A stretch of DNA of 62,806 nt from an uncultured Pelagibacteraceae bacterium (GCA_902562645.1 CACETY010000006.1:1-62806), one strand, 5' to 3'; positions 43,605-52,745 are shown, counted from the stretch's first letter. Program-made: numbers and translations. Notes: generated from the sequence alone by a model not told the origin.

Positions 43605-44643
43605 TCCCCTCAACAACTGCTTTCAGTAAATCTGATTGTGTAATTATACCAACTTCTAAGTTGTCATTACTTGTAACTATTATTGGTTTGTCTTCTGATA
43701 CTGAAGTTTCAATAAGTTTGCTTAATATGTCGTTTTCATTAACTCTTTCATTATTGCTTAAATTATCTCCAAAAGTTTTCTTATATTCTTTGATAGATTG
43801 CATAATTGTCTTAGCTTGAACGACTTTTAGTCTTGAAATTCCTTTTACAAAGTCCGCAACATATTCATCAGACGGATTTACTACAATTTCCTCTGGTGTT
43901 CCAATTTGTACTACCTCTCCGTCTCTCATTATAGCTATTCTATGTCCTACTCTTACTGCCTCATCTAAATCGTGAGTTATAAATACGGTTGTTTTTCTCA
44001 TTTGCTTTGAAAGTTTTATAAATTCACTTTGAAGTTGTCGTCTAATTAAAGGGTCTAAAGCACTGAAAGGTTCATCCATTAAAAGAAATTCTGGATCTGC
44101 TGCTAATGCTCTAGCTAAACCTACTCTTTGCTGCATACCTCCGGATAATTCATGAGCATATTTATTTCCCCATCCTTGTAATTCGACAATATTTAAAATG
44201 TTATTTGCAGCATCTAACCTATCATTTTTACTAACACCTCTAATTTCTAAAGGCATAGCTATATTATCCAAAACTGATCTATGAGGCATTAATGCAAAAT
44301 TTTGAAAAACCATACCAATTTTTTTGTTTCTTAATTCTTGAAGGTTTTCCTTATCAAATTGCATTACATCTTGATTATTTATTAATATTTTTCCAGATGT
44401 AGGCTCTAATAATCTATTTATATGTCTAACAAGTGTTGATTTTCCACTTCCAGACAAACCCATTACACAAAATATTTCACCCTTCTTGACATCAAATGAA
44501 ACATCCGAAACACCAATTACAGAATTATATTTCTCTAATGCTTCTTGTTTTGAAATTTTTTTATTTTGGATTGCATCTAAAGCGTCTTGTGATGTATTGC
44601 CAAATATTTTCCAGACATTTTGAATTTGTATAGCTGCTTCCAT
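43591..44643 (-). CDS. proV: Glycine betaine/proline ABC transporter ATPase ProV
   Basis: A 350-residue ATPase with the long ProV-type N-terminus (IQNVWKIFGN), Walker A GLSGSGKST, Q-loop MVFQNFALMPHRSVLDNIAMP, signature LSGGMQQR, Walker B LLMDEPFSALDPL and switch THDLDEAV. The C-terminus (about 265-350) keeps one CBS-like repeat (PIIVTSNDNLEVGIITQSDLLKAV), the ionic-strength sensing region in related transporters. Compared with the ~400 residues of E. coli ProV it looks shortened in the CBS part. It overlaps proW. Confidence 0.95.
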   Translation of the reverse strand: MEAAIQIQNVWKIFGNTSQDALDAIQNKKISKQEALEKYNSVIGVSDVSFDVKKGEIFCVMGLSGSGKSTLVRHINRLLEPTSGKILINNQDVMQFDKENLQELRNKKIGMVFQNFALMPHRSVLDNIAMPLEIRGVSKNDRLDAANNILNIVELQGWGNKYAHELSGGMQQRVGLARALAADPEFLLMDEPFSALDPLIRRQLQSEFIKLSKQMRKTTVFITHDLDEAVRVGHRIAIMRDGEVVQIGTPEEIVVNPSDEYVADFVKGISRLKVVQAKTIMQSIKEYKKTFGDNLSNNERVNENDILSKLIETSVSEDKPIIVTSNDNLEVGIITQSDLLKAVVEGNDSE

Positions 44644-44677
44644 GGAAATATTTTAACTTAAAATAAGTGAAAATGAT

Positions 44678-44703
44678 ACCTGGCAACCAATAGTCGCCAG
44701 GTA
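44678..44703 (-). terminator. Hairpin between proX and proV
   Basis: Stem TACCTGGC (44678-44685) / GCCAGGTA (44696-44703) with a 10-base loop lies just after the proX stop on the minus strand. Only a weak T-rich tract follows. It resembles hairpins after other binding-protein genes in this window and may limit read-through into proVW or protect the proX mRNA 3' end. Confidence 0.6.
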
Positions 44704-44724
44704 AATTAACTTTAATTAACTAAA

Positions 44725-45687
44725 TTATAAACCTAACCAGCCGTCAACTGTTGATTTATTTTTAGACATCCAATCTCTAGCAACTTCTCCTGGATCTCTT
44801 TTTTGCACAGAAACTTCATATGCCATCCAAGAAACATCATCTGCTGTTATTTGAAAGTTTTTGAAAAATTCTACAATTGCTGGAGATTTACTCTCAAGAG
44901 ATGTACCCCATCCAATTTGAATTTGTTTTAATGCATCCTTTGAAGCAACATATGATTTTTGATACCAGTCAGCGTCAGCTTTTGGTTGGATCATTTTATA
45001 TTTTGCAGGATCATATGCTGGTTCTTCAAGCATAACGACGTCTGCCATCCCCCAAATTGCATGTGGTTTGTAGCAATAAAACGCATAACCCTCACCTTTT
45101 TTAATAGAGTCAAGAACTCTGGCATTTTTCACTGCTTCTGCAGCTCTAATAGGTTCAATTCCAGCATCATATAATTTATAGTCTCTTAATTTAACTTGGT
45201 TAACATTAGCTGAAGCCCATCCATCCGCACCAATCCAAAATTCACCTTTACCATTTCCATCGCTATCCATAGCTTTGACAACTTCCGGTCTACCTAAATC
45301 TTCTATTGCAGTGATATTCATTTTTTTTGCAAATTGTTGAGATACACAATATCCTTGGTTACCTTCGTAAGGATTTTTACTTAATTTAAGAGTTCCTTTT
45401 GGTACTAAATCATTTGTGTATGCTTCTTGGTTTGGAAGCCATATATCAGGATGTACTTCAATCTCACCTTTGCTTCTATCTATTGCTCCATAGATAGCAG
45501 TATTATTTCCTGGTACTAACTCAGCTTCACCACCCATCTTATCTATAACAACTGCCGCAAGTAAATTTGCAATTGCTGTAGCGCCAGTCCAACCTGGATC
45601 ACCAATTTTTACTTTTTCAGCAAAACTTGATGCTGGTAAAAAAAGTGAAATTACTCCAGCAACAAGTATTTTTTTTATTATATTCAT
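44725..45687 (-). CDS. proX: Glycine betaine/proline ABC transporter substrate-binding protein ProX
   Basis: A 320-residue periplasmic protein with a signal peptide (ending ASSFAEK, about residue 23) and the OpuAC-type body KIGDPGWTGATAIANLLAAVVIDKMGG. Trp and Tyr residues common in betaine cation-pi boxes are present in IGADGWASANV, GYAFYCYKPHAIWG and DDVSWMAYEVS. It should bind glycine betaine, proline betaine or related quaternary amines, known nutrients and osmolytes for SAR11. It is first in the order proX, hairpin, proV, proW. A GAGGG ribosome site precedes its ATG. Confidence 0.93.
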   Translation of the reverse strand: MNIIKKILVAGVISLFLPASSFAEKVKIGDPGWTGATAIANLLAAVVIDKMGGEAELVPGNNTAIYGAIDRSKGEIEVHPDIWLPNQEAYTNDLVPKGTLKLSKNPYEGNQGYCVSQQFAKKMNITAIEDLGRPEVVKAMDSDGNGKGEFWIGADGWASANVNQVKLRDYKLYDAGIEPIRAAEAVKNARVLDSIKKGEGYAFYCYKPHAIWGMADVVMLEEPAYDPAKYKMIQPKADADWYQKSYVASKDALKQIQIGWGTSLESKSPAIVEFFKNFQITADDVSWMAYEVSVQKRDPGEVARDWMSKNKSTVDGWLGL

Positions 45688-45801
45688 ATTTCCCTCGATT
45701 TTATTTAATTTATAAACCTAAATTAAACTTTTTTTTAATTTTAGAGTCAATGATTACGATATTGAAAAATGTTAATTCAGATATGCAAAAACCTAAAATG
45801 A

Positions 45802-46560
45802 TCAAGTATTATTCAAAAAATTCTGCACAGTTTTATTAAACTTTTCTGGTTCCTCAAGATGTACGTTATGACAGCAATTTTTAAATATTTCTATTTTACA
45901 ATTTGGAATATTATTGTTCAGCAAAGAAACCTGATCAAAATTATAGGATCTATCTTGATCACCCCATATCACTAAAGTTTTGTTTTTAATGTTTTTTAAA
46001 TTTTCTAAACCATTCCAGTCTCTCATAGCAACTAATGCGTTATGAGCAGCTTCTTCATTTATATGTTTGACCGCATTCTGGCACAAATAATAATTTTTAC
46101 TTTTATCGCCATCGACAAACCATTTTGGTGGTATTCTTTTTACTTGCTCTTTTATGCCCTCTTCTCTAAGTTTTTTTATAGAGGTATTTATGGGTTCAAA
46201 ACGACCTGGAATGTCTCCAATAGGTCCAGTTGCAAAACAAATTAATTTATTTATTCTTTCACCAAATATTTTAGCAATTTCTTGAACTATCATTCCTCCC
46301 ATTGAGTGACCCATTAAATTAAATTTTTCAATTTTCTTTTTATCAATTTCATTGATAATGAATTTTGCCATTAAATTTATACTGTTTAAGGATTTTGCTT
46401 TATAGCTTTCACCAAACCCCGGTAGAGCAGGAGAAATAATTCTAAAATTTTTAGATAAATAATCTTTTTGGAATTTCCACATTTCTGAAGATCCAAGGTA
46501 TCCATGTACCAAAATAAGTGGAAATCCTGAGCCAATATCATCTGTATAAATTTCTTGCAT
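45802..46560 (-). CDS. Alpha/beta hydrolase
   Basis: A 252-residue hydrolase. The oxyanion segment LILVHGYLGSSEMW, the elbow LMGHSMGGM with the Ser nucleophile, VIWGDQDRSYNF with the Asp and CCHNVHLEEPEKF with the His make a full catalytic triad. It resembles the esterase/BioH/meta-cleavage hydrolase group; the substrate is not readable. I use ATG 46560 (MQEIYTDD) since the longer frame to 46611 adds only a hydrophobic, non-homologous stretch. It is divergent from the racemase-like gene, with 59 bp between starts. Confidence 0.87.
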   Translation of the reverse strand: MQEIYTDDIGSGFPLILVHGYLGSSEMWKFQKDYLSKNFRIISPALPGFGESYKAKSLNSINLMAKFIINEIDKKKIEKFNLMGHSMGGMIVQEIAKIFGERINKLICFATGPIGDIPGRFEPINTSIKKLREEGIKEQVKRIPPKWFVDGDKSKNYYLCQNAVKHINEEAAHNALVAMRDWNGLENLKNIKNKTLVIWGDQDRSYNFDQVSLLNNNIPNCKIEIFKNCCHNVHLEEPEKFNKTVQNFLNNT

Positions 46561-46619
46561 AATTATATTTAAAATATAGTTGTATAACTTAACTTTTAAA
46601 ACAAAATTCAAAAATTATT

Positions 46620-47327
46620 ATGATTGGTATTCTTGGAGGAATGGGAACGCAAGCTGGTTTAGATTTTTGCAATAAACTAGCTAAAATAAATAGAGGTAAA
46701 TTAGATCAAGACTACCCAATGTTTGTTTTGTACAATAAATCTAATACACCTAAAAGACCAGAAAACATAAAAAAATATTACAATGTATTAAATGCTTTGG
46801 TTGAAGGTTGTAAGAGATTACAAAAAAATGGTTGCAAATTTATTGTAATGCCATGCAACACTGCTCACTACTGGTACGATGATCTAAGTAAAAAAATTAA
46901 AATACCAATTCTTAGTATGCCTAAAGAAGTATACTTAGATGCCCTAAAAACCTGTAAAAAAAATTCTAAAATAGGGATATTATCTACTGAAGCTACATTA
47001 AACACAAAAGTTTATAATAAATATTTTGACAAAAGTTTTAAATTAGTAAGTCCAATTTCAAATCTTCAAAAATCATCTGTAAATAAATCAATTAAATTTG
47101 TTAAAATGGGTAAAATAAAAGAAGCTGAGAAAGCAATTAGGCCAGCAGTAAATTATCTAATGAAAATTAAATGTAAGAAAATTATTTTAGGCTGTACGGA
47201 ATTACCTATTGCAATTTTTGCTTATAAATCTTTTAAAAAAATCAAACAATCTAAAGTTTTTGTTGATCCAAATCTGCTTTTAGCTAACGTTTCAATGAAA
47301 AAATATAAAAAGTTAAAAAAACAATAA
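46620..47327 (+). CDS. Aspartate/glutamate racemase family protein
   Basis: A 235-residue cofactor-free racemase. GILGGMGTQAGLDF opens the chain, MPCNTAHYW supplies the first catalytic Cys and IILGCTELPIAIF the second, so both active-site Cys are present. The family includes aspartate racemase and broad amino-acid racemases. D-amino acid formation or use of D-amino acids from seawater are both possible. No neighbouring cell-wall gene helps. An imperfect hairpin follows. Confidence 0.88.
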   Translation: MIGILGGMGTQAGLDFCNKLAKINRGKLDQDYPMFVLYNKSNTPKRPENIKKYYNVLNALVEGCKRLQKNGCKFIVMPCNTAHYWYDDLSKKIKIPILSMPKEVYLDALKTCKKNSKIGILSTEATLNTKVYNKYFDKSFKLVSPISNLQKSSVNKSIKFVKMGKIKEAEKAIRPAVNYLMKIKCKKIILGCTELPIAIFAYKSFKKIKQSKVFVDPNLLLANVSMKKYKKLKKQ

Positions 47328-47332
47328 CCCAG

Positions 47333-47370
47333 TTTCAGTATTCATTAACTAAAACTGAGATTATTGTATT
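47333..47370. terminator. Possible shared terminator between the racemase and peroxiredoxin genes
   Basis: CAGTTTCAGT / ACTAAAACTG pair over about 10 bp with one mismatch, followed on the plus strand by a T-rich stretch. It lies between convergent genes and could end both transcripts. AT-rich background makes this tentative. Confidence 0.45.
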
Positions 47371-47382
47371 TTTTATAACCTT

Positions 47383-48042
47383 TTATTTTGAAGGGTCGGG
47401 TACTTTTCTTAAATATGGTTTAACTGTTTCCCACCCATCTGGATAAATTTTCTTAGCCTCTTCATCTTTAACTGCTGGAAGAATAACTACATCTTCACCT
47501 TTTTTCCAATTAGCTGGTGTTGCAACTTTATGTTTTGCAGTCAGTTGCATTGAGTCTATGGCTCTTAAAATTTCATGGAAATTTCTACCTGTTGCCATAG
47601 GATAAGTTAAATATAGACCAATTCTTTTATCTGGTCTTACAACAAAAATAGTTCTTACCGTCTCATTATCAACTGCAGTACGACCCATTGATGTTGTTCC
47701 TGCATCAGCTTCTAGCATATTAAAAAGTTTTGCAACTTTTAAATCTTCATCAGCGATAATTGGATAATCAGGCATTGTTCCAGATACATCTTTAATATCA
47801 TTTAACCATTTTTTATGATCCTCTACCCCATCAACACTTAGTCCAATAACTTTTACATTTCTTGCATCAAACTCAGCTTTCATTTGTCCTAATGAACCTA
47901 ATTCTGTTGTACAAACTGGTGTAAAATCTTTTGGGTGAGAAAATAAAACACCCCAACTATCTCCAAGCCACTCATGAAAAGAGATATCTCCTTCAGTAGT
48001 TTTGCATTGAAAGTCAGGACACATACTGTTTATTTTTAACAT
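47383..48042 (-). CDS. 1-Cys peroxiredoxin (Prx6 type)
   Basis: A 219-residue Prx6-type thiol peroxidase. FSHPKDFTPVCTTELG holds the peroxidatic Cys44, and the long C-terminal domain with RTIFVVRPDKRIGLYLTYPMATGRNF and TPANWKKGEDVVILP is typical. Such enzymes reduce H2O2 and lipid peroxides in the cytoplasm with low-molecular thiols. It is divergent from the SQR gene with about 130 bp between starts, and an AAAGGAGAG Shine-Dalgarno precedes its ATG. Its closeness to SQR and persulfide dioxygenase suggests a joint role against sulfur and oxygen stress, which is inference. Confidence 0.93.
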   Translation of the reverse strand: MLKINSMCPDFQCKTTEGDISFHEWLGDSWGVLFSHPKDFTPVCTTELGSLGQMKAEFDARNVKVIGLSVDGVEDHKKWLNDIKDVSGTMPDYPIIADEDLKVAKLFNMLEADAGTTSMGRTAVDNETVRTIFVVRPDKRIGLYLTYPMATGRNFHEILRAIDSMQLTAKHKVATPANWKKGEDVVILPAVKDEEAKKIYPDGWETVKPYLRKVPDPSK

Positions 48043-48172
48043 TCTTTACTCTCCTTTAATTAATTAGAACTATTATAAATTATTGATGAGGTTTATCAAC
48101 GATATTTAACTTTGAAAAAACAACTTATAAGACGTGTATCTTAAGCAAATTATAAGTGTTAGATTTTTTAAT

Positions 48173-49414
48173 ATGAACAACTCTAATCACTCAAATATTT
48201 TGATTATCGGTGGCGGATGCGCTGGTATATCAGTTGCTACAAGACTTAAAAGTTTAAAGTCTGACTTATCAATATCAATTATAGAACCTTCAGAAAAATC
48301 TTTATATCAAGCAGCATGGACGTTAGTTGGTGCAGGTGCTTATGATGTAAATAGCACCATAAAACCAATGTCATCTGTAATGCCTAATTATGTTAATTGG
48401 ATAAAAGAATATGCAGAAAGCTTTTCTCCTGAATCTAATTCAGTCAAAACTTCAGGTGGTGAATATTCATATGACTACTTAGTAGTTTGTCCTGGTTTAA
48501 AAATTAACTTTGATGGAGTGGCTGGTTTAAAAGAAACTTTAGGAAAAAATAATGTTTGTACAAACTATAGTTCAGATATGGCTGTTTATACTTGGGAATG
48601 TTTAAAGAATTTACAGGGAGGAAATTTATTATTTACTGAACCTCCAATGCCAATTAAGTGTGCAGGAGCACCTCAAAAAATTGCTTACTTAGCTGCTGAT
48701 CACTTAAAGAAAAAAGGAGCTCTTAAAGATAGTAATTTAGAATTTTTATGTGCAAAGCCAGTTATTTTTGGTGTACCTCATTTTCAAGGTCCACTAAATG
48801 AAATATGCGACTCATATGGTATTAAAAGAAGCTTCCAACATAATTTAATTTCAGTAAATGGCGATGCCAAAGAGGCTGTATTCAAACAATCAGATAAAGA
48901 CGGAAATTCTAAAGAAGTTACAAAGAAATTTGATTTTATTCATGTAACGCCTCCTCAAACTTCTCCAGACTTTATTAAGAATAGTCCATTAGCTGATGCT
49001 GGTGGATGGGTCGATGTAGATCATAAAGAAGGAACATTAAGACATACTAAATATGAAAATATTTACAGTTTAGGTGATGTAATGAATGCACCTAATGCAA
49101 AAACAGGTGCAGCAGTTAGAAAACAAACTCCAATAGTGGCTCACAATATTATTAAAGATATCAATAAGTCATCTGAAGCATATAGACTTTATGATGGATA
49201 TGGAGCCTGCCCTCTTACAGTTGCATACGGTAAAGTTATGTTAGCAGAATTTTGTTATGGTGGAAAAGTGACTCCAAGTTTACCCTTTGATCCAACAAAA
49301 CCTAGTTCTCTATATTGGCAAATGAAATCAAAGCTTTTTCCTTGGTTGCAATGGAATGTAATGTTTAAAGGAAAAGAATGGAGTAAGCCTAATCATAAAG
49401 CTATTGAAAATTAG
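48173..49414 (+). CDS. Sulfide:quinone oxidoreductase, SQRDL/type II-like
   Basis: A 413-residue FAD protein. ILIIGGGCAGISVATRL is the dinucleotide motif; YQAAWTLVGAGAYD and LVVCPGLKINFDGVAGL are typical of SQR, and MPIKCAGAPQKIAYL with its Cys matches the eukaryotic/type II pattern. The C-terminus with FPWLQWNVM is probably the membrane-facing part. It would oxidise sulfide to a persulfide (on glutathione or other thiol) and pass electrons to quinone. I use ATG 48173 (MNNSNHS); the upstream in-frame start adds non-homologous residues. The next gene is a persulfide dioxygenase-like protein, as in many sulfide-oxidising pairs. Confidence 0.9.
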   Translation: MNNSNHSNILIIGGGCAGISVATRLKSLKSDLSISIIEPSEKSLYQAAWTLVGAGAYDVNSTIKPMSSVMPNYVNWIKEYAESFSPESNSVKTSGGEYSYDYLVVCPGLKINFDGVAGLKETLGKNNVCTNYSSDMAVYTWECLKNLQGGNLLFTEPPMPIKCAGAPQKIAYLAADHLKKKGALKDSNLEFLCAKPVIFGVPHFQGPLNEICDSYGIKRSFQHNLISVNGDAKEAVFKQSDKDGNSKEVTKKFDFIHVTPPQTSPDFIKNSPLADAGGWVDVDHKEGTLRHTKYENIYSLGDVMNAPNAKTGAAVRKQTPIVAHNIIKDINKSSEAYRLYDGYGACPLTVAYGKVMLAEFCYGGKVTPSLPFDPTKPSSLYWQMKSKLFPWLQWNVMFKGKEWSKPNHKAIEN

Positions 49415-49449
49415 TATCAATTTTATAAAATTTTAATTATTTTGTAATT

Positions 49450-50142
49450 ATGATTTTCGAACAACTATTTGATACTAAATCCTCAACTTACACCTATATA
49501 ATTTCTAGTGGAAAAGGACGTGAAGCATTAATAATAGATCCTGTAATTGAACATACTGATGAATACATAAAAATTTTAGAAAATTTAGAATTAAAACTTG
49601 TTAAAGTAATTGATACTCATATTCACGCAGATCATGTAACTGGCTTAAATGAACTTAATCAACGAACAAATTGTATTCGCATAATGGGTGAAAACTCTAA
49701 ATCTGAGGTAATTGATATAAAATTAAAAGATGAAGAAAATATAAATATTGAGAGTATAGAGCTTAAAGCTATATATACTCCAGGTCATACTGATTGTTCA
49801 TATAGTTACTTAATGAATGATAGAGTTTTTACAGGAGATACACTTCTAATTAATGGGACAGGTAGAACAGATTTTCAAAATGGTAGTGCTCATCAGGCTT
49901 ATGATTCATTGTTTGGTAAACTTTTAAAACTTCCAGAAGAAACACTTGTTTATCCTGCTCATGATTATAATGGAAAAAAAAATTCAACAATTGGTAGTGA
50001 GAAGAACAATAACCCTCGATTACAAGTCAGCTCAAAAGAGGAATATGCTGAAATAATGGATAATCTTAATCTTGCTAACCCAAAAATGATGGATATTGCA
50101 GTCCCTGCAAATCTAAAGGGATTAACACTTAAAGAACTCTAA
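49450..50142 (+). CDS. ETHE1-like persulfide dioxygenase (metallo-beta-lactamase fold)
   Basis: A 230-residue MBL-fold iron enzyme. DTHIHADHVTGLNEL carries the His-x-His-x-Asp-His metal motif, IYTPGHTDCSYSY the next His, FTGDTLLINGTGRTDF the bridging Asp and the Arg/Asp characteristic of ETHE1-type enzymes, and VYPAHDYNG the last His. It converts glutathione persulfide made by SQR into glutathione and sulfite. It lacks the N-terminal rhodanese fused in some homologues. The gene lies 35 bp after SQR in the same direction. Confidence 0.9.
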   Translation: MIFEQLFDTKSSTYTYIISSGKGREALIIDPVIEHTDEYIKILENLELKLVKVIDTHIHADHVTGLNELNQRTNCIRIMGENSKSEVIDIKLKDEENINIESIELKAIYTPGHTDCSYSYLMNDRVFTGDTLLINGTGRTDFQNGSAHQAYDSLFGKLLKLPEETLVYPAHDYNGKKNSTIGSEKNNNPRLQVSSKEEYAEIMDNLNLANPKMMDIAVPANLKGLTLKEL

Positions 50143-50196
50143 AATCAGGGTTATTATTAGTATTGTTTTTAAAAAATATACAATTATATAACTCTT

Positions 50197-50307
50197 ATGG
50201 TATGCAATAATACACACTGTAAATGTAAGAACTGTTCTTGTGACAGATGCGTTTGTAAAAATTGTGATTGCAAACCATCATCAGAAAACTGCTGTTGTAA
50301 CAAGTAG
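50197..50307 (+). CDS. 36-residue metallothionein-like peptide with four CXCXX repeats
   Basis: ATG at 50197, stop TAG at 50305-50307. The 36-residue product has 12 Cys. After MVCNNTH come four strict five-residue repeats, CKCKN, CSCDR, CVCKN and CDCKP, then SSEN and a CCC triplet near the end. There is a His at residue 7 and no aromatic residue. The density and spacing (C-x-C-x-x-C-x-C) fit a thiolate metal cluster like those of metallothioneins, but it is shorter than known bacterial ones (about 55 residues) and I do not know this family. It sits between the sulfide/persulfide genes and cysE-cysK, so it may bind metals (Cu, Zn, Cd) or sulfane sulfur. No clear Shine-Dalgarno is visible. Confidence 0.72.
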   Translation: MVCNNTHCKCKNCSCDRCVCKNCDCKPSSENCCCNK

Positions 50308-50337
50308 TTAAATTTTAATAACTAATCTTAAACAAAC

Positions 50338-50919
50338 ATGAATGATTTTTTAGAGTCGATAATTAAAAGAGATCCTGCTGCAAGATCAAAGTTAAGTTTA
50401 ATACTAACTTATCCTGGTGTTAAAGCTGTATTTTTTCATAGAATTGCAAATTTTTTTTCAATTGCAAAATTTCATCTTGTTGCAAGAATAATTTCTCAGT
50501 TCTCAAGATTTTTAACAGGTATAGAAATCCATCCAAATGCTAAAATTGGAAAAAATCTTTTTATCGATCATGGTATGGGAGTAGTTATTGGAGAAACATC
50601 TGATATTGGGGATAACGTTACTATCTATCACATGGCAACATTAGGTGGAATTGCTCCTAGTATAGATTCAGACAATCAAAGAAATGTTAAGAGACATCCA
50701 ACATTAAAAGAAAATGTTGTTATTGGATCAGGTGCACAAATACTTGGACCAGTTGTAGTTGGTAAAAATGCAAAAATTGGAGCCAATGCCGTTGTTACAA
50801 AAGATGTTCCAGAAAATGCAGTAATGGTTGGAATTCCTGCAAAAAATGTTGGTACTGCATCTGAAGAATTTAAACCCTATGGAGTTGCACCAGGGGGTGA
50901 TACAAAGCTTGATGTATGA
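50338..50919 (+). CDS. cysE: Serine O-acetyltransferase
   Basis: A 193-residue hexapeptide-repeat acetyltransferase: [26 protein letters not shown], the acetyl-CoA site region [13 protein letters not shown], and left-handed beta-helix repeats [25 protein letters not shown]. It acetylates serine with acetyl-CoA to O-acetylserine for cysteine synthase. It is the short form without the long N-terminal helical domain of E. coli CysE. It overlaps cysK by 4 bp (ATGA), and the metallothionein-like gene lies 30 bp upstream. Confidence 0.95.
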   Translation: MNDFLESIIKRDPAARSKLSLILTYPGVKAVFFHRIANFFSIAKFHLVARIISQFSRFLTGIEIHPNAKIGKNLFIDHGMGVVIGETSDIGDNVTIYHMATLGGIAPSIDSDNQRNVKRHPTLKENVVIGSGAQILGPVVVGKNAKIGANAVVTKDVPENAVMVGIPAKNVGTASEEFKPYGVAPGGDTKLDV

Positions 50920-51917
50920 AAATTTTACAAAATAATTTTGTCGAAGCAATAGGAAATACTCCTTTATTTAAATTAAAAGCCGCATCAGAAATTACTGGTT
51001 GTAATATTTATGGAAAAGCAGAGTACCTTAATCCAGGTGGCTCTGTAAAAGATAGAGCAGCTTTAGCTTTGATAAGAGATGCTGAAGAAAAAAAACTAAT
51101 TTCAAAAGGTGGAACAATTGTTGAAGGAACAGCTGGTAATACTGGAATTGGATTATGTCTATTAGGAAATTCTATTGGTTATAAAACTATTATCGTGATG
51201 AACGATAATCAAACACAAGAAAAAAAAGATTTATTAAGAAATATTGGAGCTGATTTAAGATTGGTTCCACCAAAACCTTATAAAGATGAAAATAACTTTG
51301 TTAAATATGCAGGAAGATTGGCTGATGAATTGAAAAGTAGTAACAATCACGGTGTAGTTTGGGCTAATCAATTTGACAATACAGCCAATTCTAAAGGTCA
51401 TTATGAAACAACTGGACCAGAAATATGGGAACAGACTGATGGCAAAATAGATGGTTTTGTATGTTCATCTGGCACTGGTGGTACAATTGCAGGTGTAAGT
51501 AGTTTTTTAAAAGAAAAGAATAAAGATATTAAAATATATTTATCAGATCCAACAGGTTCCTCTCTTTATAGTTACATTGAAAATGGTGAATTAAAGAGTG
51601 AAGGTGGTTCAATAACTGAAGGTATTGGATCTAGTAGAGTTACTGCAAATTTTGCAAAAGCAAAAATTGATGGAGCATTTTCAATAAGTGATCATGAGTC
51701 TTTGCCTGTTTTATTTGATTTAATTGAAAAAGAAGGTTTAAGTTTAGGTACAAGTTGTGGAGTAAACATTGCTGGAGCAATAAGGTTGGGTAAACTTTTA
51801 GGTCCAGGTAAAACAATTGTTACGATTCTTTGTGATAAATCTGATAAATACAACTCTAAGATGTTTAATAAATCTTTTTTAAAAGAAAAAGGTCTTCCCT
51901 ATCCTCACTGGATATAA
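50916..51917 (+). CDS. cysK: Cysteine synthase A (O-acetylserine sulfhydrylase)
   Basis: A 333-residue PLP enzyme. [12 protein letters not shown] contains the PLP Lys, [11 protein letters not shown] the substrate loop, [15 protein letters not shown] the phosphate loop. It condenses O-acetylserine with sulfide into cysteine. With SQR and persulfide dioxygenase upstream, sulfide has two fates here, oxidation or assimilation. SAR11 lack assimilatory sulfate reduction, so the sulfide must come from other reduced sulfur. A weak TGTAAT/ATTACA hairpin about 20 bp after the stop may be the terminator. Confidence 0.95.
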   Translation: MKILQNNFVEAIGNTPLFKLKAASEITGCNIYGKAEYLNPGGSVKDRAALALIRDAEEKKLISKGGTIVEGTAGNTGIGLCLLGNSIGYKTIIVMNDNQTQEKKDLLRNIGADLRLVPPKPYKDENNFVKYAGRLADELKSSNNHGVVWANQFDNTANSKGHYETTGPEIWEQTDGKIDGFVCSSGTGGTIAGVSSFLKEKNKDIKIYLSDPTGSSLYSYIENGELKSEGGSITEGIGSSRVTANFAKAKIDGAFSISDHESLPVLFDLIEKEGLSLGTSCGVNIAGAIRLGKLLGPGKTIVTILCDKSDKYNSKMFNKSFLKEKGLPYPHWI

Positions 51918-52002
51918 TCACGCATAGCAGTACTGTAATAAATTCATTACATTTCTATCTTATAATAAACTCTAATATGTCAATTAATTTAAAGGAGAAA
52001 CT

Positions 52003-52386
52003 ATGGACGTAAAAGAACAAACTAAAAAAGCATATGAACTTTTTGGTTCTGGAGATATGGAAACATTTTTTAACGATATGATCGATGATGAAATCGTTTG
52101 GACTTTTCCAGGTAAAGAAGGTGTACATCCACTTTCTGGAGTTCACAAAGGAAAACAAGCTATGATGGCTGCAATGTCTAAAATCCCAGCTACTTGGCCA
52201 AATTTCCATTTAAAAGTTTTAGATATGATAAGTGAAGGAAATAAAGTTTTTGCAAGAGTTCATGCAACTGCGGATAACATGGATACTATGTTTGGTCACT
52301 ATTTTGAAGTAAGTGATGAGGGAAAAACTAAAGTTATGATGACTTTTGATGATACGCTTAGCATGTTCAATGCAATGAAGAAGTAA
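52003..52386 (+). CDS. SnoaL/NTF2-like small protein
   Basis: A 127-residue protein with an NTF2-like layout: N-terminal helix KKAYELFGSGDMETFFNDMI, strand IVWTFPG, the SnoaL-like HPLSGVHKGKQAMMAAMSKIP, then NFHLKVLDMISEGNKVFARVHATADN and long strands. It has no signal peptide. The AAAGGAG Shine-Dalgarno lies at ideal spacing. NTF2-like proteins are binding folds or enzymes with a central pocket. This is the first gene of a run of eight small genes on the plus strand. Confidence 0.8.
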   Translation: MDVKEQTKKAYELFGSGDMETFFNDMIDDEIVWTFPGKEGVHPLSGVHKGKQAMMAAMSKIPATWPNFHLKVLDMISEGNKVFARVHATADNMDTMFGHYFEVSDEGKTKVMMTFDDTLSMFNAMKK

Positions 52387-52394
52387 GGAACAAT

Positions 52395-52721
52395 ATGTCA
52401 ATTTTAGAAAAACTTAATAAAGCAATCATGGAAAAAGATGGTGCAGCAGCTGGTGAGCTGGTGCACGATGACTACAAAATGTTTTCCCATCTTAAAGGAG
52501 AATATGTGCATATGGGTAAGGCAGGTATGGTTGAAGCCGTAAGTAAAGGTATGATGAGTCCTGCAAAATACAGGATCCTTTTTGAAAATGATGAAATTGG
52601 TTTTGATCATTCATATGTTACTTATCAAGATGGAAATACAGAAGCTTTGATGTGCTGTTGGAAGTTTAAAGACGGTAAAATCATTGAATTAGAAACTGGA
52701 GCAACAAAAATACCAAAATAA
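52395..52721 (+). CDS. NTF2-like small protein, paralogue of the 54498 gene
   Basis: A 108-residue protein with MSILEKLNKAIMEKD, ELVHDDYKMFSH, MGKAGMVEAV and YQDGNTEALMCCWKFKDGKIIELETGATKIPK. The gene at 54498 has the same MSILEK start, HDDFKF, FDDGNTEAVMAVYKYDNGKI and LETGAT end, so these are in-cluster paralogues. NTF2-like fold inferred from the helix-strand pattern. It starts 8 bp after the preceding stop with an AAGGA ribosome site. Confidence 0.8.
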   Translation: MSILEKLNKAIMEKDGAAAGELVHDDYKMFSHLKGEYVHMGKAGMVEAVSKGMMSPAKYRILFENDEIGFDHSYVTYQDGNTEALMCCWKFKDGKIIELETGATKIPK

Positions 52722-52745
52722 CTATAAACTTACAAAGGAGTTAAT

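Noticed and set aside
51935..51953. TGTAAT/ATTACA hairpin after cysK as a firm terminator
   Set aside because: Stem of only six AT-rich pairs and no clear T-run; chance occurrence is likely.
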